NCBI RefSeq assembly: GCF_017948265.1
Contig: NZ_CP072852.1
Coordinates: forward strand, 3,410,001-3,474,000
Source of the DNA: Rhodoferax sp. PAMC 29310
GTDB taxonomy: Bacteria > Pseudomonadota > Gammaproteobacteria > Burkholderiales > Burkholderiaceae_C
DNA length: 64,000 bases
Direction: 5' to 3'
Positions 61,827 through 64,000 of the stretch are shown here, one piece after another (position 1 is the first letter of the stretch; each line of letters begins with the position of its first letter). The position numbers were made by a program, and so were the translations under genes. The notes beneath the pieces are model-generated. The model was given only the letters and a program-made list of their open reading frames with translations, made no database searches and was not told the origin of the DNA.

Positions 61827-64000
61827 CTACGCGGGTCCGCTCCCGAAGACGGCCTTCCAAAGCGATAAACCGGCTTCACGTTCGGGCTGAAGTTCGGTCA
61901 AAAGGACCTGGGTCGGCTGCTCGTTCAGCCGGGCCTCGTGCTGCACCCGGCGCAGGGCGCGGTAGGCGCTGGCCGCCGCGTGGCCCATACCGGCCGGCAG
62001 CAGGCCGGCGTGCTCAGCGCGCTCCAGCAAGGCAATATTGCCGGCGTTGTCCGTCAGCTCAGGGTGTTTTTCGGCGTTGTTCAGTACCAGATATTGCATG
62101 ACGAACTCAATGTCGATCATGCCGCCCGGGCTGTGTTTGACGTCAAAGTGGTCGCCTCGAACGGGGTGAGCCGCGCGCACCTTGTCGCGCATCGATGTGA
62201 TCTCCGCTTTTAAATCGCCGTCCACACGGGGGGAGGCAATCACGGCTTTGCGAACCGCGTTAAACTGCTGGCGCAAGGCGTCATCTCCCTGACAAAAGCG
62301 TGCCCGTGTCATGGCTTGGTGTTCCCAGGTCCAGGCGGTGTTGCTGCCGCGGCGTTGCTGGTAGTTCGCGTAGGCTTCAAAGCTGGTGACCAGCAAGCCA
62401 GAGTTGCCGTTAGGTCGCAGGGCGGTGTCAATTTCGTAAAGATCGCCTTCACCAGTCTTGACGGTCAGCCAGTTGATCAGCTTGCGAACCAGCTTGCCAT
62501 AGACCTCGCCTGCTCGGTCATCGTCATCGTCGAAGACAAACACAATGTCCAGATCACTGCCATAGCCCAGTTCTTTTCCGCCCAGTTTTCCATAGGCAAT
62601 GATGGCGAATTGGGGCTCATCGCGGTGCTTGTTGTTCAGGCGCTCCCAGCACCAGCGGGTGGTGAGCCGAAGTATGGTTTCCGCCAGACAGCTCAGGTCG
62701 TCGGCCACGGCCTCAACGCTCAGCTTGCCTTCCACGTCACGGGCAAGGGTTCGGAAAACCTCGGCGTGGTGGGCACGGCGCAGCAGGTTCAGCAAGGACT
62801 CGTCGTCGTCTTCGCCGGTGCCAGACAGCGAGGCCCGTCGGTGCTCCAGTTCGTGCTCGAAGTCGGCAGAAGAGAAGCGTTCATTGAGCATGCTGGCGTT
62901 GGCCAACTCGTCAATCACACCAGGATGCATCAACAGATAGCGGGCCGGCCAACGGGCTGCGCCCAACAAGCGAAGCAGTCGTTCATGCACGTTTGGACGC
63001 TCCAGCAGCAGTGCCAGATAACTTTCCCGGCGCAGCAGCGGCTCCATCCAGTCGGCCAGCCGCACGGCAGCCGTTTCAGTGACTTTGCCATCGGCGAGCC
63101 ACTGGCCGGTGCGGGCAACTAGGCGGATCAATCGGGCTCGGGAGTCGTCCCGCAAGGCCAAAATTCGGGGGTTGTTCTGCCACTCGGCGATTCGGGTGCC
63201 GAATTGCCCGGGAAGATGCTCAAGCAAATCTTCGAGGCTGAGATCAGCCAGCGCCGTTTTGTCCCCTTTGCAACCGTTGCAGGTTTTGCCAGCGCCGCCA
63301 CCCAACAATTTGTCGAATTCTTGCGCTACCACCTCGCGGTGCGAGTCGAGCTGTTGCAGAAACGGTTGCAGGCTGTCAAACCCCATCGTGGTGGCGATCC
63401 AGTTCAGGTCCTGATCGTCGGTGGGCAGCACGTGGGTTTGCTGATCGTCCAGGTATTGAATGCGGTGTTCAACCTGGCGCAGAAAAACATAGGCCTCGGC
63501 CAGTGCCTGCGCGGTTGCCTCTGGCATCAGGCCTGCCGTGACCAGACGGGTCAGCGCACTCACGGTGGGACGGGTGCGCAGTTCTGGAAACTGACCGCCG
63601 CGCACTACTTGTAGCAACTGCACCGTGAATTCAATTTCACGGATGCCGCCTCGCGACAACTTGACATCGTTGGCCCGCTCCGGGCGGCCTGCACTGCGCT
63701 TGCCGGCGTGGTCACGAATCTGTTTGTGCAAGATGCGAAGGGCGTCAAAAACGCTGTAGTCCAGGTAGCGGCGAAAGACAAACGGAACTACCACGCTGCG
63801 AAGCGGTTGTGCCGCGCCATCGGCCACATGCACGAGGGGTGCCACCACGCGGCTCTTGAGCCAAGCAAAACGCTCCCACTCCCGGCCCTGAACATGAAGG
63901 TAGGTCTCCAAGCCGTCCAGTGACACGGCGGCGGGCCCGGAATTGCCATTGGGGCGCAGTGCCAAGTCGACGCGAAAGACAAAACCATGCTCGGTGGTAT
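61827..64000 (-). CDS. glnE: glutamate-ammonia-ligase adenylyltransferase, N-terminus cut by the window edge
   Basis: The frame is open to the right edge; the visible 724 residues cover the end of the first nucleotidyltransferase domain (FRVDLALRPNGNSGP), the linker, and the second one (IAYGKLGGKELGYGSDLDIV with the GSDLD metal site, and DTALRPNGNSGLLVTS), ending in the helical C-terminus. GlnE adenylylates and deadenylylates glutamine synthetase in response to PII and glutamine. Other marks are GGIREIEFTVQLLQ and PGGMIDIEFVMQYL. Roughly 200 N-terminal residues are missing. A mini-repeat follows its stop. Confidence 0.95.
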   Translation of the reverse strand, partial: TTEHGFVFRVDLALRPNGNSGPAAVSLDGLETYLHVQGREWERFAWLKSRVVAPLVHVADGAAQPLRSVVVPFVFRRYLDYSVFDALRILHKQIRDHAGKRSAGRPERANDVKLSRGGIREIEFTVQLLQVVRGGQFPELRTRPTVSALTRLVTAGLMPEATAQALAEAYVFLRQVEHRIQYLDDQQTHVLPTDDQDLNWIATTMGFDSLQPFLQQLDSHREVVAQEFDKLLGGGAGKTCNGCKGDKTALADLSLEDLLEHLPGQFGTRIAEWQNNPRILALRDDSRARLIRLVARTGQWLADGKVTETAAVRLADWMEPLLRRESYLALLLERPNVHERLLRLLGAARWPARYLLMHPGVIDELANASMLNERFSSADFEHELEHRRASLSGTGEDDDESLLNLLRRAHHAEVFRTLARDVEGKLSVEAVADDLSCLAETILRLTTRWCWERLNNKHRDEPQFAIIAYGKLGGKELGYGSDLDIVFVFDDDDDRAGEVYGKLVRKLINWLTVKTGEGDLYEIDTALRPNGNSGLLVTSFEAYANYQQRRGSNTAWTWEHQAMTRARFCQGDDALRQQFNAVRKAVIASPRVDGDLKAEITSMRDKVRAAHPVRGDHFDVKHSPGGMIDIEFVMQYLVLNNAEKHPELTDNAGNIALLERAEHAGLLPAGMGHAAASAYRALRRVQHEARLNEQPTQVLLTELQPEREAGLSLWKAVFGSGPA

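Overview
The window is a GC-rich chromosomal segment from a betaproteobacterium, most likely Burkholderiales, family Comamonadaceae (Rhodoferax/Polaromonas-like). The gene content supports this: TctDE-type two-component pairs, a TfpB-type pilin accessory protein, a DUF4148 protein, DUF3717+DUF1289, a class-I BirA and YaeQ. A degenerate mini-repeat of about 60 bp also recurs between genes, with a core like GCTAT-N6-ATAGCT...AGCGCTAGAGGCC. I see no tRNA, rRNA, CRISPR array, insertion sequence or prophage. Most of the window looks like core genome, with several recently damaged genes.

Layout. 1-9.1 kb: metallocarboxypeptidase end, hydrolase, thioesterase, a tandem-domain methylglyoxal synthase, YchJ, FabG-like reductase, TerC with a yybP-ykoY (Mn2+) riboswitch, YvlD-like membrane protein, BepA-like M48 protease, moaC. 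9.2-16.5 kb: a type IV pilus block on the minus strand: PP2C phosphatase, FHA protein, GAF-PilB/PulE ATPase, then pilin from a sigma-54-type promoter, a PglL/TfpO-like glycosyltransferase and TfpB. 16.5-22.3 kb: second TerC, sucCD, argC, recX, recA with a LexA box. 22.4-31.2 kb: MarR regulator, TctDE-like pair, SPOR protein, birA, a SET-domain gene divergent from a topoisomerase III carrying a histone-like tail and a SWIB domain, and an unknown membrane protein. 31.2-37.6 kb: yaeQ, purB, GST, a degenerate HD-GYP protein, rfaE2, and a frameshifted Na+/alanine symporter. 37.6-45.1 kb: a decayed kilobase, pirin, VOC protein, a UDG-family gene with an early amber codon, DUF4148, LysR, PBP1A. 45.2-54.8 kb: a PAS-GGDEF gene broken by a short deletion, then a two-component system joined by an ATGA overlap to an AfuA/FbpA-like ABC importer with two ATPase genes. 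54.9-64 kb: MBL hydrolase, EAL remnant, YcaQ-like glycosylase, GST, pssA, GNAT, an amber-interrupted alkB, small ORFs, and the start-truncated glnE.

How it works together. The pilus block couples protein (de)phosphorylation and phosphopeptide recognition (PP2C, FHA) to a pilus motor with its own GAF sensor, and the pilin next door is probably glycosylated. The SET/topoisomerase III-SWIB pair puts two chromatin-type domains around one shared promoter region, and is the most promising undescribed system here. Damage recurs in c-di-GMP genes (GGDEF, EAL, HD-GYP) and in repair genes (UDG, AlkB). This may be real erosion or partly consensus error, and read-level checks would decide.
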